Of a stretch of 64,000 bases of DNA, positions 36,931 to 50,785 are shown piece by piece. Source of the stretch: Eopsaltria australis (lineage: Eukaryota > Chordata > Aves > Passeriformes > Petroicidae); the NCBI GenBank assembly GCA_034509425.1, contig JAVTVJ010000458.1, positions 1,364,001 to 1,428,000 of the forward strand, given 5' to 3'. Within the stretch, counting starts at the first letter, position 1, and each line of letters begins with the position of its first letter. The notes under the pieces are model-generated. The model was given only the letters and a program-made list of their open reading frames with translations, did no database searches and was not told where the DNA came from. The position numbers and the translations under genes were made by a program.

Positions 36931-37263
36931 TGTCGCATGGTTGGACACGAAGGAATCGGGCAACTCAGGTCAAGTCAGAGCTACCAAGGCTGGGCCAGAG
37001 AGAAGAAGAGCCCAGCCTCTCTTTATTCTTTCATTTATATATCTTTACATAGATAATCATGGATTGGACAATGAGGTTACCACCTCTCCGATTTCATAGG
37101 TTAGGAACACAGTCTATCTACTTTCTCTGCCTTAGAAAAAGGAATGAAAAACAATACCAAAAGTACAAAACAATCTTTGGCCGGTTACATAAACATGGAC
37201 TATGTTTTCACAAAATCTATGAGAACTTTTACTACAAAGCATACTGCAAAAATCAGGGTGACA
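36931..37263 (-). mobile_element. Solo LTR, ERVK/alpharetrovirus-like, 333 bp
   Basis: The minus-strand element begins TGTCACCCTG and ends CATGCGACA, so the termini are TGTC...GACA inverted repeats. A TATA box (TATATAA on minus, 37035-37041) is followed only seven bases later by AATAAA (37022-37027). This very compact promoter/polyadenylation arrangement with a short R region is also known from avian leukosis-type LTRs. The six-base duplication AATGGG on both sides supports an ERVK-like class. No internal retroviral sequence is present, so it is a solo LTR. The region 36931-37020 would be R and U5, and the remainder U3. The A-rich, open-frame content inside has no coding meaning. Confidence 0.9.
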
Positions 37264-37269
37264 AATGGG
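37264..37269. repeat. Target-site duplication AATGGG (right)
   Basis: Exact partner of 36925-36930. The three bases before each copy are also ACA, which is partly coincidence because GACA is the LTR end. Confidence 0.88.
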
Positions 37270-40200
37270 GGGAGAGAATCACCCACTGCAGTGTGTTTGA
37301 ATAACCAAAAAGTTATCTTCAAACCAACAGCTCGAAAGCAGCCGCATCCCCCATCCTGTTCTGGAGATTCTCGGTTAATTCCAGGAAAAATCTGGGCTTT
37401 TGGGCTTGTTTGTTTTCTCCATTGTTCCTAAAATGTTTTGCTGTTTTTAGTATTTATGGCTCGATGTCTGTTTGACTGTCATCATTAGCAAGATTTGTGG
37501 CTTGTTGCTATTGATATAAAAATTTGATCTTCATGCTGGGATAATTTAAACTGGGAGACATTCGGGACCAAGGCTGAGTGAACGTTCCATGCTGAAAGGC
37601 TGCAGTTATGCCATTAAAATATGGGTGTCTCTGAGCACTGAGGGCCTGGCTGACCTTTGACTGGGCTATTTTCTGTGGCAATGGATTTTTTCCTGCTAGA
37701 AGAGCCTTTTAATGACAGATCTAAACACTAACAGCTTACTGGAACTCTCCTGTTTAGCTCTTCTTGAGGCTGCAAATCTTCTTTCAGAAGGCCAAGGTGC
37801 CTGTAACTTTCATTTTACATGATATTATTTTAAAAACAAGAAAAATTACTCCTACTATTAATGTTTAATATTTAAAGTTGCATTGGCTAAAGTGAACTAC
37901 GTTGAAGCAGTTGGGAATCCCTGAAATTTGTTACTTAGTTGTGATGCTGTCAATTAATAGGTAAGAATTGAGTCTTCCTGACTCCAGACTTCCACTGAGT
38001 TGTACCCAGTTGAGCCGGTTTGTGGCTCAGATTCCCAACAGAGGAGGATTAAAATACAGGGTTTAGGCTGCACCTTGGGATTTCAGAGATCCAAGTCTTG
38101 GTAGTAAAGAATTAAATCTGGAGTTCATAGGGTACAGAGTCAAATCCCCCTGCTGCTGTTTTTTGTCTAAATGTAGCTTCTCTTTGCTCTGTGTCAGCGA
38201 GAGGAGGAGAGTGGCCTCTCCTGGGAGGTGGGAAGTGAAGGTTTGGACCTTTCTCAGTAAAGCAGAGCTCAAAATTAGGCCTTTGAGTCTCTAAAACTGC
38301 CTCTGACCCCCATAACTGCACTGCTTCCAGTGAGTCTGTGTCCTGTTAGCTCAACTCTCCAAAGCTCCTCTCTGTCTCTGAAGAGCAGAATTGTGCTTTT
38401 CTCACTCATGCCCAGGGTCTGAGACTCCTCCTCTCCCAGGGCTGGTCCAGCTGTGGGTCCTGGCAGTGCTGTGGGGTTTTAATCGTGCTCTGGGGTGATG
38501 TTTGTGCCCTGTAAGGGTTGTGCTCATCTCACCCCTGCTCAGGACCCCAGTTTCCAGGCATTGCACTGAAAATTGGTGATGCCACAGAGTGAATAATTGC
38601 AGTGTTTGTGCCCTTTCTGTGCTTTCATTGTCACAAAAGTTGATATTTTCCAGCTTGGCATTAAATACCATGATGTGTTTGGTATTAGGATAAAAGTGCC
38701 ACTATAAATTTATTATCTACATCTACGTGTACATTGTGATGAACCATCCTGATCATGGTTTTTTAAAAGAAATCACTTCAAGCTGGAAGAGGTAGAAAAA
38801 AGAGTTTCTAATATTATTAGAAAATAACTGAATATGCAATTTTTTTCTAAGAAATTTTCTTGTTCACGTCCCAGTTCCTTGCACACATCAGAAAAGTTTC
38901 AAGTGTTTCAAACAGAGTTTTCTTTCTGACATGTAGATGAAATTACTGTAACAGATTTGCATTTTTTTCTCTTACAATGCCTTTTATTCCTGTTCTTTCT
39001 TGTCTCACAGTGGCACTGGTAAACAACAGAGCAGTGTGGGATAGGTGTGATATCTCCTACAATAATTGCACTCCCACACAAGTCATTTTAGGGTGTGCAA
39101 AGCTTATTACTCCATCTAAACCAATGCTGTAATCTGTTTTGTGTGAGACAGAAGGGGCACAATCCTGGTTATTGTACTGTGGGGGGAATTTATGCCCTGA
39201 TTTAATGAATAGCACACAGAATTAAATTTAATGCAAAGGTAGAATTCAAACCTGATATTGTTATTGAATATAAACTCTGTGTCAAGTGGAATGAGATTCA
39301 CCTGGCAGAGGAGAAAATAGGAGCCAGCTTTGTGGGCAGTGAGAATTTGGGGTTAGGATTGCAGTGAGACACAGAAGCATCATTCAGCTCTGAGCTTGGC
39401 CTGCCCTTTGAGAGAAGCCAGAGAATTTCTGGGTATCTCTCTTTGTGGAGGAACCAGAAAAGTTTTGGTCAGTGCTTTTGGGGCAAAGCAAATGAATTGC
39501 AATCAGGAACTCATATTTGCCACAGTTGCACTGTGATTTATAGGGAAACCACCAAGTGTTTCTGTGATCTCTGTTTCTAAGAATGAGGGGTTTAGAGTAA
39601 TAATTGCATTAATTCAGACATAGTATATATAATTATGGCATACAAAGGAGGCAAGGAAAAGATATCCCTGCTTCACAATGAATATGAGTCATAAAATGAT
39701 GAAGATCATGAATGCCAAATTTGTACTGAAACAACTGGGAATTGTTTATCCATGAATGTTCTGTCTGAACCTGAGGTGGGTGCTGAGCAAGGCAAGGAAA
39801 ACTGTGCAGCATCCAAAGTATCCCAAAGTGTAGATTGGCAGTCTGGGGGCTGAACTGGCCATTGTAGGACAGGTAAATTTTCTCCATTTTCTGTAGGTTT
39901 GCTGTGCCATCCCTGCAGGTATTTCACTGGCCCAGGAGGAACTCCCTGCTGAAGTCTCTGTTAACACAACATTTCTGTGGGTAAATGCTCATTGCCATTT
40001 ATCTAACCACTAATAATGGAATGAATTACAGATTAAATAATTCTATTTCTTCTTTGTGATGTGAGGTTTAGTAGAGAATCATGTGTTTTGTTTGTTTGAT
40101 TTTAAAGAAACTTTGCAAAGTGCATCTCAAAGAAAAATCCCATTTTTCATCCTGGTTAATCCACTATTTGCTCCCAGCCAAAATTTGGCTTCTGTGGCTG

Positions 40201-43200
40201 ATAGGAAGCAGAAAAGAAATGTCTACTCTGAGTCAGAATTAAGAGAAAACAATTTTGAAGAAATAAGGTCTTGGCAGCAAATCTTCAGAGCTTGTCGTGC
40301 TTTCCCAGTGAAGTCTTAATAAGAATCTTTTTTTAGAGGCAAACAAGTGGCCTGGGCTGGCACAGTTGGGTCATCCCAAACACCCTGAGGGAAAATATCA
40401 CTTTTGGTGTCAGTACTTCCATCAAGAACAGATTAATTTTTAGAATCTCTCTATAATAATTACATTCATTCTGCCTTCTTTGTGTTTTTATTTTAAAATC
40501 TGTTCTTTTTTAAATAAGTCATTCTAAGGGCAGTTCTTTCCAGTCTCATTGTGTATTACATAATGTGTTATGGGTTTGTCTTTTGCAGTTCCAATCTGAA
40601 CTTGGGCATCTCTTAAGAAAAATCAAGTTTCTCGCCTTGTGTTGGGAAGTCTCCTGTCCCTCTTTCCTGCCCAGCTATCCATATTTCCAGCCCCTTAGTC
40701 TTTATGACATAATTAGAATTTTCCTTAATCTGTCCTTGAAATACATTTATTTTTCTTAATTTTTATTTCTCCCTCAAAAGGGAGATTTTTTTTGCATAAA
40801 TTAGTAAATTAGCTTACTAACAACAACAAAAAACAAAAAGCCCCAAAAATGTTTTGTTTCCTTGCCTGAGCAGGATGAGATGGGAGAAGGGAAGGGAGCA
40901 GTGAGGGCTGTGCTCAGCTGAGTGACAAATGCAAATCCTTCTGTTACCTTGGATTAAAAAGGGCTCCCCTGAAGGGTAACTCGAGCAGTGGCTGCATTAC
41001 AGTGTCAAGTGCAAAACCTTTAATGGAGAGGAATTGCCTCAACTAATCTATTTGTCAGTGGGGAGGGGAAGTAGAAAACTATATATAACTTAGGAGCTGA
41101 AAGGCTTTGCCCTTCTCCAAAAGAATAAAATAATATAGCACTGAATAATGGGTTTGATTCCAGTTTTAAATTAGAAATCCAATTTGTTCTTATGAGCTCC
41201 CTACTCCATTTCTTACTGCTCTCTCAATTCTGCTGGGTGACATTGGGAGATAAAGCAGAATTTGCAAGATTGAAATAGGTAAATTTTTCTTAAAGGTAGA
41301 CTGAAATATGTCCAGAATGATGTATTACAAATTGCATTGCATTTATTAATAAATGCCAGGTATCCCCAGATAAGATAATTAAGTTTTATGCTTAGAGATG
41401 TGTTAAATGGGGATGCCAAATCAATTCTTTTCATAATTAGTGTTACCTGTTGTAGGAGGTGAAATATGGGATTTTTGAAGCTATCTGAGTACAGTGTTGT
41501 GTTATGACCACAGGAACACAGGCAGAGGAAACAGAATTGGCAGGGGGGGAAAGTGCTGTTAAAATAAGTGATTTATATCATTTGGAAGCACTCTCAGAAA
41601 ATGGGCTCCTATAGAAGTGCTATTTAATAATTTATCTCTGTTTAAATTGGGATTTGTCTGCTGTGTTGCGTGCTCATCGTGCCCCAGGGTGGGAGGGATG
41701 GAATGAGTCAGGGCATTATTTAGGTTATGAAAAACTCTGCCAAATGGCACTTCCACAGCTTAACTTTAATGAAGTAGAGATCTTCTCAATAGTGAGATAA
41801 GTTAAATTTATTGCCTTCTTCTGAAATTATTTTTTAAAGGAAAACAGGAGAGAAAGAGTCCAGGTTTCCATCTTTCTATTCTGAGAGTCCATTTTGCATT
41901 CAGAGAATTGAAAACTTGGATGGTGGCTGGAAAGTCAAGTGCAAGCATTAGAGACTGGCATCAAAACATATTTGGTACTGAAACATTTAGTGCTGCTATG
42001 AAAATGGAAGTATTTATAGGGAATATTCTAGAGAAATTGTACTTTTTGAGTTACCAGTACACTCTTGCTCACAGCACTTCAGAGTCCTTCATTCCCTGCT
42101 ATCTATAAATCACAAATTAAATGGATTCCGTTTCCTCCTTTGCCTCCTACAACCTTCACCCTCTTCTCATTGTCTAGAATTTCCAGTGTGAAAAAACAGC
42201 ATTTCAAAATATGAATCTTATGGAGTTACAATTGACTCTGAACTATTTCTCACCAAAGACTTCACCATTGGTCATGGCTTTAGTGTTTTATAAAACTGTG
42301 CAGAGCACAGGGACAGCAGGGAAAACATGGGGACAGTGACAGGGCCACAGCCAGTGGGGTCCCTGTGAGCATTTTCCATCCAGCCATCAGCTCTTGAGGC
42401 ATTTCCTGGGCCAGAGCTGAGCTTTTGGACATTTCTGGGGAAAAAACCATACGTTTAAATTTAAATATTTACTTCCCTGCATGGGAACTGTTTTGATATT
42501 AATGCTCAGGAATTGTCACTGAAGGATTTTGCAGATGATGCAGGCCAGCACTCAATGACAGAACACACATTTCATCTTCCAGAGGACACAGTCTGCTCTG
42601 TACATGAAATTGCAGAATGTCATGGTTCAACAGGATATTAGTTTAAGAACTGAGGTGAGTATAGGGGTGTGATGAGAAGCTCTCCATGCTTTTATTTAAA
42701 ACATGTTTTGTTTAATAGCCCAGTCTGGACTCCAGACCCCTGTTCTGATGACTGAAAAGGGAAGGATGTCCTTCCCAGGGTAAACAGTGACAGTGTATGG
42801 AAAATAGGAGGGAATTCCTGGGTAATTCAGGATGTGTCTGCAAGGCCAGGGACAGACAAGTGCAGGCAAGATGGGTCTGAAAAGAAATAATTTAGGGCCT
42901 TAGCAAAAGGCTATTGATTTTCTTTCTCTTGATGTAAGAATACCTCCACTGAATTTTTTCTCATCTCCTCAAAACTGGTAAGTAAGCAAAGCATTACAGC
43001 ACAAGCTGTGATTCAGGAACTCGACAGGTGTGATGTATTCACCTTTTAGCCAGGGAAAACTTGAGTGAGTGAGTGGGAAGAAAGGCCAGAAACTCCTGCC
43101 TTCGTCCCTGAGCACAAGCCCAACCCCAGGCTGAGCATCCCTCACCTTGCAGGAGGGATCAGCAGCTCCTGCCAGCATTCCCACTGCCTTCCCAAAGGTT

Positions 43201-43408
43201 TGCTGTGCTCCTGTGCAGCCGGGATCAGCCTGGGGGCTGGCACAGAGGGGCTCACACAGAAGGGAAAACACTTCATTGATGGAATGATCCTTTTTCCAAT
43301 ATAAGATTTAATGAAATCCTACATGCCCAGTTAGAATGCTGCATCCTGTGCCACCTTCCCCACCAGAGCCAGGTGGCACTGGGCAGGAGGATTTGCATCC
43401 ATGGAACC
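37270..43408. other. Non-coding interval, no gene seen
   Basis: Unique AT-rich sequence. Two small perfect hairpins lie close together at about 40770-40787 (tctccct/agggaga) and 40801-40820 (ttagtaa/ttactaa). No gene, repeat family or RNA gene is recognised. Confidence 0.55.
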
Positions 43409-43488
43409 CCAGGATCCCAGAATCCCGCAATGGTTTGGGTCGGAAGGGACCTCACAGCTCCTCCAGCTCCAACCCCTTCCATGGCCAT
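43409..43488 (-). mobile_element. CR1 LINE tail fragment, about 80 bp
   Basis: The minus strand reads gaggtcccttccgaccc followed by aaaccattgcgggattctgg, the extreme 3' end of CR1. Only about 80 bases are present, so the copy is severely 5'-truncated or was clipped later. It is too short to assign a subfamily. Confidence 0.8.
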
Positions 43489-46163
43489 TTCATCCTCATG
43501 TGTTTCACTGTCTGTTTGGAGAATTCCCCATCAGTGCGTCTGCTCCTGCACATGAATTGTCCTCCTTTCCTCCCTTTCCTCACACGTGGGTAAATTCTCC
43601 TCCCCACATCCCCAATGTGACATCCTTACTAATATCTGCTGTGCTCAGACACGTCCCTAATGTAAATTATTAGCCTTTGAGTGCTGGCAACGTTAGCATA
43701 TTGTTGCTGTAGGCTAAGTGTAATTCTTTTAATCTTGATGGTAATTTCCTGGTTCAATATTTTAAATAAATACATTTAAATAAATAACTTTGTACAAGGA
43801 ATATTAATCGTTATCACTTTAGCAGGATACTTGGATATTCAGTTATTTCTGACTCTCTGGTTTTTGACTTTTCCAGTTGGAGTCTAATTTGGCAAAGAAG
43901 GCTGTGCCTCGTTAGCAATCATGGATTTTGATCAGCGTGTTTGGTTTCTATTGGTATCAGGGTACAGAGTGAAAAATAAGGTTGGGTTTGGAATTTTGTT
44001 CTTCTCAGTGACAATTTATAGGCACTGAGGGATGACAGGGGATTTTCTACTTTCAGAATATTCCAAACCACAAAACTGGGGCACAAATGCAGGTTTCATG
44101 CCAATGCCTTTCACCTGTTAAAAATTAAGGTGAACTAGTTTGACGTGCCTGAGATATTATTTCTGTTCTTGTGACCTGCACTTGTAGCACAAAAGCTTTC
44201 ATTATATCCAGGACAGTCCTGAAGCAAAGGGAGTTCATCTCAATTCATGCCAGCATTCACAGAAACGTGTTTTGGTGATTCCTGGCACACCTGCATTAAT
44301 TTTAGTGCAGGGCAAAGAAAACCAAACAGGTTTTACCAAAGAGCCAGCTAGAGAGGATGATTGTTTTCTCACAGAGAATGATGTTAATCAGCTTTAAAAT
44401 GATCAGGAGACAATCAAGGGGTGGAACCTGAGTTTAATTGTATTGGTGGCCTTGGCATAGAGGATTTCATAAAGGGTGAAGTGAGAAGTTGTGTGTGAGG
44501 GGATTTTTATTTTACATTTTTGAAGTCAATGCAGACCTGCTGTGGTTGCTTTTCCTGTTCCCTTCATGAACTCCCCATGGTTTTAAGGCTGACCTGCAAA
44601 ATGTGAAGTCTTTCCTACTTGGAAAGATCTGCCATGCAGAAATGGTTTCTTTAAACTCCATTAAGACTTTTATGGAAAAAATATTAGAAACCCTAGAATT
44701 TCCATGGCAAATTTCTGGATATTTTCTCCTTTGTACCCCACCTTTGGGTGCCTCTGAGGCTGGCTCTGTGTGAGTCCCACCACAGCCCCAGGGTCACATG
44801 CAGCTGGAAAATCTGGGTTTGCAGAGTCATTTGTGCTGCTTTCCCTCCTTTCAGTGCTCTCCTCATGAAACCTGGTGGAGCCCAGGCTGCTGCAGGTGAG
44901 TTTAACTGGGACACCACAGAGATCATTCCTTTTTATGGTACCATTGCCCAGATACGGAACGACCCAACAGTTTAAGGTTTATTTTTCATGTAACAAAATG
45001 CTAAATTTCCCTGAATGTCACTAAAGAAAAAAAAAATCTTCCTCCTACTGGAGGAATTAAACACATGCATTGCCTATTTTTATAGATTCCATAGCATTTT
45101 GCTATTTCCTCTGGCTAAATTTTGTCTTTTTCATCTTTCTGTCCTATTTTTCTGGCTTCTCTTTTTGCCTTGTGTCTTTGTCATAATGCAATTTGAATTT
45201 CTAGTACCCTTCCAATGAATGTTTCGGAAAAACCCTACACTTTGTAAGGTCATGATGGAAATCCTTTCAAAGTTAATTTTAGAAAACCAAGTTGTTCCAG
45301 TCAGTTCTGTATAGACAACGATTTCCTTGGCTTCGGATCTGTTTTACAAATATTCATATACAATTATCAGTTTTCAAATAATATTTTTTCTCCTTGCCTC
45401 TGTTCCTGCTACATGGAAAATGTGATTTTTCCTGTTTGGGGAAGTTTTTATTCAGGACTAATTCCAAAACCCAACTGGAATATCAGACTAAAATACACTT
45501 TGGGTGAGGAACAGAACAGAGAAGCTTTGAGGAGCTGTGAAGAACAACTGGAGAAGGTTTGCACAGCATTTCACTCTGAGCAGTGGGTGCCTTCCAGCAG
45601 GAAAATGCTGGCTCCAAGCTCTGCTTTGCAGTTTGCAGTTAAATCAGGGGAAGGAAGCCAATAATGCTGCTTTTTATAAAACTTTGAGAGCGTTGAGTAG
45701 TGCAGGGAAATGAATTGGAAGAAACATCTTCTCACTGAGGATAAAAACAGAGAGGGAGAACTTAAAAACAGTGGGGAACTGAAAATATCTGTTGAGCCTG
45801 AGCCTGGGACAGCTCCAGGGGAGAGGAATAATGAGAGGCCAAGGGAATTCTGTGGCATTTCTGTCACGCTGGGATTGAATCCTGACAAAATCAGGAGAAA
45901 TCCTGGAGTTCACAGAATTTGCCCAACAGATTCTGTGCAGAGTGAATGTGGACTGACCAACAACTGCACCTGGAGAAGGGGTGGAGCTATTTGAACTCCA
46001 CAGCAGCACCCTGGGTCACGTTTATCTCATTTTTGGATACTTTTATGGCGTTGCAATGGATCTGTGCCAGATCTCAGCACTCCTGTCCTGGCTGGCACCT
46101 GCTGTGCCAGGATCCAACCACCCCAGAGCTCAGGGAGAACCTGCTCTGGATAGGAAACAGAGA
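43489..46163. other. Non-coding interval, no gene seen
   Basis: Unique sequence. The part at 45690-45960 is purine-rich on plus and leaves several frames open for about 80-110 codons, but none is recognised. No repeat family is seen. Confidence 0.5.
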
Positions 46164-46286
46164 ATTATAAATGTTATAAGTGTTATAAATATTTATAAAT
46201 ATTAGAAATATTAGAAATATTAGAAATATTAGAAATATTAGAAATATTAGAAATATTAGAAATATTAGAAATATTAGAAATATTAA
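46164..46286. repeat. Tandem array, 9-bp unit
   Basis: A nonamer array: four or five diverged units (attataaat, gttataagt, gttataaat, atttataaa) lead into about nine near-identical units tattagaaa. Homogeneity rises from left to right, as expected for slippage expansion from one end. Confidence 0.92.
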
Positions 46287-46294
46287 ACAGAGAC

Positions 46295-46384
46295 TGTTAT
46301 AAAATAGACAATTGTTATAAAATAAATAATTGTTATTAAATAGATAATTGTTATGAAATAGATAATTGTTATGAAATAGATAAT
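46295..46384. repeat. Tandem array, 18-bp unit, five copies
   Basis: Five head-to-tail 18-base copies of TGTTATNAAATAGATAAT. The last two are identical and the earlier ones differ at one to three positions. The unit length is exactly twice that of the adjacent 9-bp array and shares its tgttataaa word, so it probably arose as a higher-order repeat of the same seed. Confidence 0.92.
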
Positions 46385-49300
46385 TCCAGAAATGCAGGCT
46401 TGTATCTAACAGGATTCTGGGCTCTCCAGCATTAATTAAATGCTGTCACTGGCTGCTGTCTCTTGCTGACAGCAGAAATGGAGCAGTTCAGAATATGGTG
46501 GAATCAAAAAAGCATTTGGGTACAGAATTATTTAGTTTTAAAAATGAGTTTGGGTAAAGCATGTTTCAACCCACCCAAGCCATATCTACAGAAGTGATTT
46601 AAAGTCTGTATCAGTCTTTTCCCATTAATTTTTCACGAGACAGGCAAAGTGGATAAATTATCTTCAAATTGGGATTTAGTTGTCTAAGTAACTTGTTACT
46701 TACTCAAACTTTTAATTAACTAAACTGTTCTCTTTATAATTCATATTGAGCAATTTCCTGCAGCAGTATTTTACAGGTGAAAATCCATGCATTGCTGATT
46801 TACTGAATGAGAAATAAAATATGAAGAGAATGACTTGTAAGAAGGTTTTAATTTATTGTTTTTCCATTTCACTTGAGGATGCCCTTATTTTTGTCTGTGC
46901 AATTCCAGCTTTTCTTAAAAGCATTACTTTATGAAAAATTGACATATATACCATCACTTTCTTAAGCTGTAAAACTATTTTAAAGAATTTCAGGATATTC
47001 TACATGGAACAAAAAACTACTCAAGAACCAGTTTGAAGGATTTTATTAAGATGCCAGAAAGAGATATTTTAGTAAAAATAATGCTAATATTTTTAAAAAA
47101 TCAAGAAGGAAACATTTGAAAGAATAAAAGCTTGAAGAAGTCTTTTAATGCCCTAAAAAGAAACGTTGGTTCTTTGAAGGGGAGTATCAAAGCATCTCCT
47201 CCTGTGATAACCTGTATTTTCCTCTTATTTTTTTCAGCGTTAGAGATGCATTTCTACTGCATTGCATTGCATTTCAAATTTAGTTTCTATTTCCAGAAGA
47301 ACCTGAAAATTTTCTCTGAAGTGGCTTTTGAGATCCACCTGAATTCCTCTCGTTCTTTGTGAATCTCAAAAGAAATGAACCTGAGTTCAGTTCATATCAG
47401 TAGGGGAATTTCCATCCTATTGCTATAAATTTTATACCCATTTTGTTTCATGGAGTGATATTAAAAATGCTCAGCATTTTATCATTCTTGTAAGAGAAAA
47501 TGAATCATTTTTTCCACCTAGTCCTGCACTGCCAATTTAACCCTTCCTCGGTTCCTTTACAAACACACATTTAAAGTAGATCCAGTTGGATTCTTTGGGG
47601 GGTTTTTAAAGCTCTGACATTTCTTTCTGTAATTTAGTTTAGACTGCTCCAGTTTTTTATCACTTTGTAAATGTCAGATTGAAAAAATATATACAGAGCT
47701 TTATAGAAATGTGAAAAAAATTAAGTTTGTGTCATCTAATAATTCTGTAATTCTTACATACTTCAGTCTTGGGGTTTTCCTGCTGTCTGTATTTCAAATT
47801 TCTGGTTTTCCCATTTCTCCTTTCCTCCTTCTCTTTGCTGAATTTGAATTTAATACAAGTGGCATTGTCCCAGACACCTCCCTTTGTCACATTTAATACG
47901 AAGCCAGAGGAGAATTTGGGTGAGAAGGAATCTCCAGAGGTCTCCAGGCACAACCTAAACCTGCACTGGAGAGTCCATAAGGAGAAACATGAAATCTTTG
48001 TTTCTGGTGGAAATTATGATTTTTAGCAACAGGGAAATTGAAATTAATCACACTAATCTCGTAATAATGCTGCCTGGAGACTTAAAATTAGGGATTAATT
48101 GAAATAATTTTTGATATATTACTTAATTTAGGGTTGGAAAATCAGGCAAATAGGACGTGATTATGATAAAGAAATAGTAAATAAAACATTGTTCTGTGCC
48201 AATTAAAAGACTATGGAACATTCTGAGTTGCTGATAATGAACATAATGCAAATGGAGCAGACTTTTAAAAATTATTCTCCAAATTCTCTCTCTGGACCAA
48301 CTGAAGAACAGATAATGGCAACATCAAATATATTTTTCTTATTTTTTCCTTAATGCACTTACTACTGTAATGTCTGAACATTTACACATTTAGAGGTAAT
48401 AAATAACTTTAATTTCATAGAAAGATGGAGCTTCCATTTCAAGGTGGCATTTTTTTAAGCAAATAAATAGAATAGATTTTTGTGCTTACTTTATTATCTA
48501 AATGCCTCTTTATCTATTATATACCTGACATGCCATTTGCTGCTGAGTTATTGATAATTGTATAGACATTTTTATAATGGCACAGAAAAAAACATCATTG
48601 TGAGGAGTTTGTGAGGGGCTGGTGCAACATAAAACATATAATGGGCTAATGGATTCGAATTAATCACTGAATTAGTGAGGAAAAAATAAAGATATGGCAA
48701 AGAAAATGCCATAAAACTGTTTTTCTTTTAGTGCTGAGAAGGCTGTGGAGGAAGGAGCATCGATTTTCAGATGTTCACATCCTTTGGGTTTGTTTCTCTT
48801 CGAGGACTTTGTTCTTTCTGCAGGAGTTTCTCTCTGGCCCCACTCCCTGTACAGATTTAACACTTTTCACACAGGACAATGGGAAATTTGGAGCTACAAA
48901 GTCAGACCTGCTTCAAACAGGGTAGGGATGTAAAGATGTAAATAGATGTAAAGGGAATAGATGGGGGGTGTGCAATTTTTCTTTTACAATTAACTAAATA
49001 AAAGCACTCTAAGTGCCTGGGTTTTGTTTAGCTTTAGACTTAAAAGTACTCTGGTTTATGTTTCCTCTGAAATGCCAGGAGATGAAGAATTACTTTTGAT
49101 ATAGCAGGACTGAAAAATTGAGTAAAAGCTGGTGCTATCTGTGACATGTAGGAAACAGGATGGATTTTGATGCTGTGCCCCATCAGTAGACATATTTCCT
49201 TCTTCCAGTTGTTACCTATCTCTGTCTTTTAATAATTGAGTAGGAAGGCAGAAAAATTGTTTTCTGAGCTTTCAAATTCTTTTTGTCTCAGGCAAAACTT

Positions 49301-50742
49301 TTTTTCCTTAGTTTCTGTACTATCAAAACTCCAGAGAATAAACTGCAGTTGGGGGGTCAAGAAATTACAGCAAACCCACCTGGTTGTGGGTTTTTCCAGT
49401 GACTCCAGATTTCCCTGCCAGCACACCCAGAAATCCCTCTGTCATTCCCAGATCCAAACCCCAGCCCCTTTCACTGCAGCTGCCATGAAAGAGCTACATC
49501 TTGATTAAACCTCTTTAGGATTCTACTTCAAGTCCAGAGCTCTGAAAGTTGAGTAATAATATAATGAGTAATTAAACATGTGAATTAAAAGGTGAGCCTC
49601 ACACCGTGGGCTGGATCTGTTCAGGTTTTGCAGATTGTTTGAGAGGAAAGGTCATTTATTAGCAAATGCTGTTTTTTTCTCTCTGTTAGGTTTCAAAAGT
49701 CAAATACCAGCCCAAGAAAGGGATAATTTTATAGCTCACTTCTAGAATGAAAACTACCATTTCCAATTGTATCTGAAATGATTTCAGTAGTGAGTGCAAT
49801 CACACTCAGTCATCTCCATGGGCATTTTGTACAGGTTGGAGTGTCTAGAAAAGTGTTTATGTTGATAAAGGAAAATAAATGCCATCTTACAATTGTAATA
49901 TTTCATCCAGATAAAATATAATAATAGGAATAATATGGGATGAAAAATATGAAAAAATCCATCTTCATTATGACAATCTTGAGGATACAAAAAAGGAGCA
50001 TTTTAAAAACACTGTTTCTCGGGATTACTGTAATGTGTTTGACTTTACAGTGGCACAGTTTAAGGGTTTGAAAGTTTAAACTGCTTTTTTTTTCCCCTCT
50101 TTCCTTCCCCCCCTACACTTGAATGGGAATTTTTTGCTGGAAAGATAAAACCAAGGTGCTGTTTTTGCAGGTCCTGGTTGGTGGGTTTGACCCCACAGAG
50201 TGTTTTTGTAAGGGCATTGCAGTAAAATCCCACATTTGGGTGGTGTTAACCTTGACCATTTCTGTTCTCAGGGGTAAAATCCTTCAGTGCTCATGGGAGA
50301 GCTGTGGGGGTAAATCCTGGGAATGCCAATGGAATGGTGGAATCTTTCTTCTGCCAATAGAAACTCTGTCCAAAGTCTCCTTGTGACAATTCCTTTAGAT
50401 TTTATACATTTCACTAGCAAGTGAGATCTCTGTTACACTGAAATTCTCTCCTCAGATTCACATTCATGCTTATTACAAATAAGAGGGACAAAAGGTGTAA
50501 AAGGTTCTAATTTTCACCTTTCTTTTATATGAATTAAGGATACCTTTTAATACCAAATTTTGCTAAGAACAAATCCAGCAACAAAGGCTTTCTGTGTCTG
50601 AAAAGGATTCCTGTATCATGAAAATTCTCAGTCTGTTACAAAAGAAATAGAAAAGTTCCATATGAATAAGTCCCAAATTTAGGAAGTGTGACAGCTGAAC
50701 ATATCCAAGAGAATATGATGACTTTTTATTTACTTTAGTTTT
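46385..50742. other. Non-coding interval, no gene seen
   Basis: Unique AT-rich sequence with a pyrimidine-rich run at 50083-50115. Open frames are short. No repeat family or RNA gene is recognised. Confidence 0.55.
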
Positions 50743-50785
50743 TGTTGTGGTTTAACCCCACCTGGCAACAGCCTTGCAGGATCTT
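50743..50785 (+). mobile_element. Possible clipped ERVL-type LTR start
   Basis: The words TGTTGTGGTTTAACCCCACC and tggcaac resemble the first 30-40 bases of a common avian ERVL-type LTR (TGTTGTGGTTTAACCCC followed by an AGCTGGCAAC-like word). Similarity stops after about 43 bases. No target duplication or opposite end is seen. The match is from memory of repeat consensus sequences and the fragment is short, so it could be chance. Confidence 0.4.

Noticed and set aside
46164..46384. Regular repeats considered as a CRISPR-like array
   Set aside because: Units are directly adjacent with no unique spacers, and the host is a vertebrate. It is a microsatellite/minisatellite.
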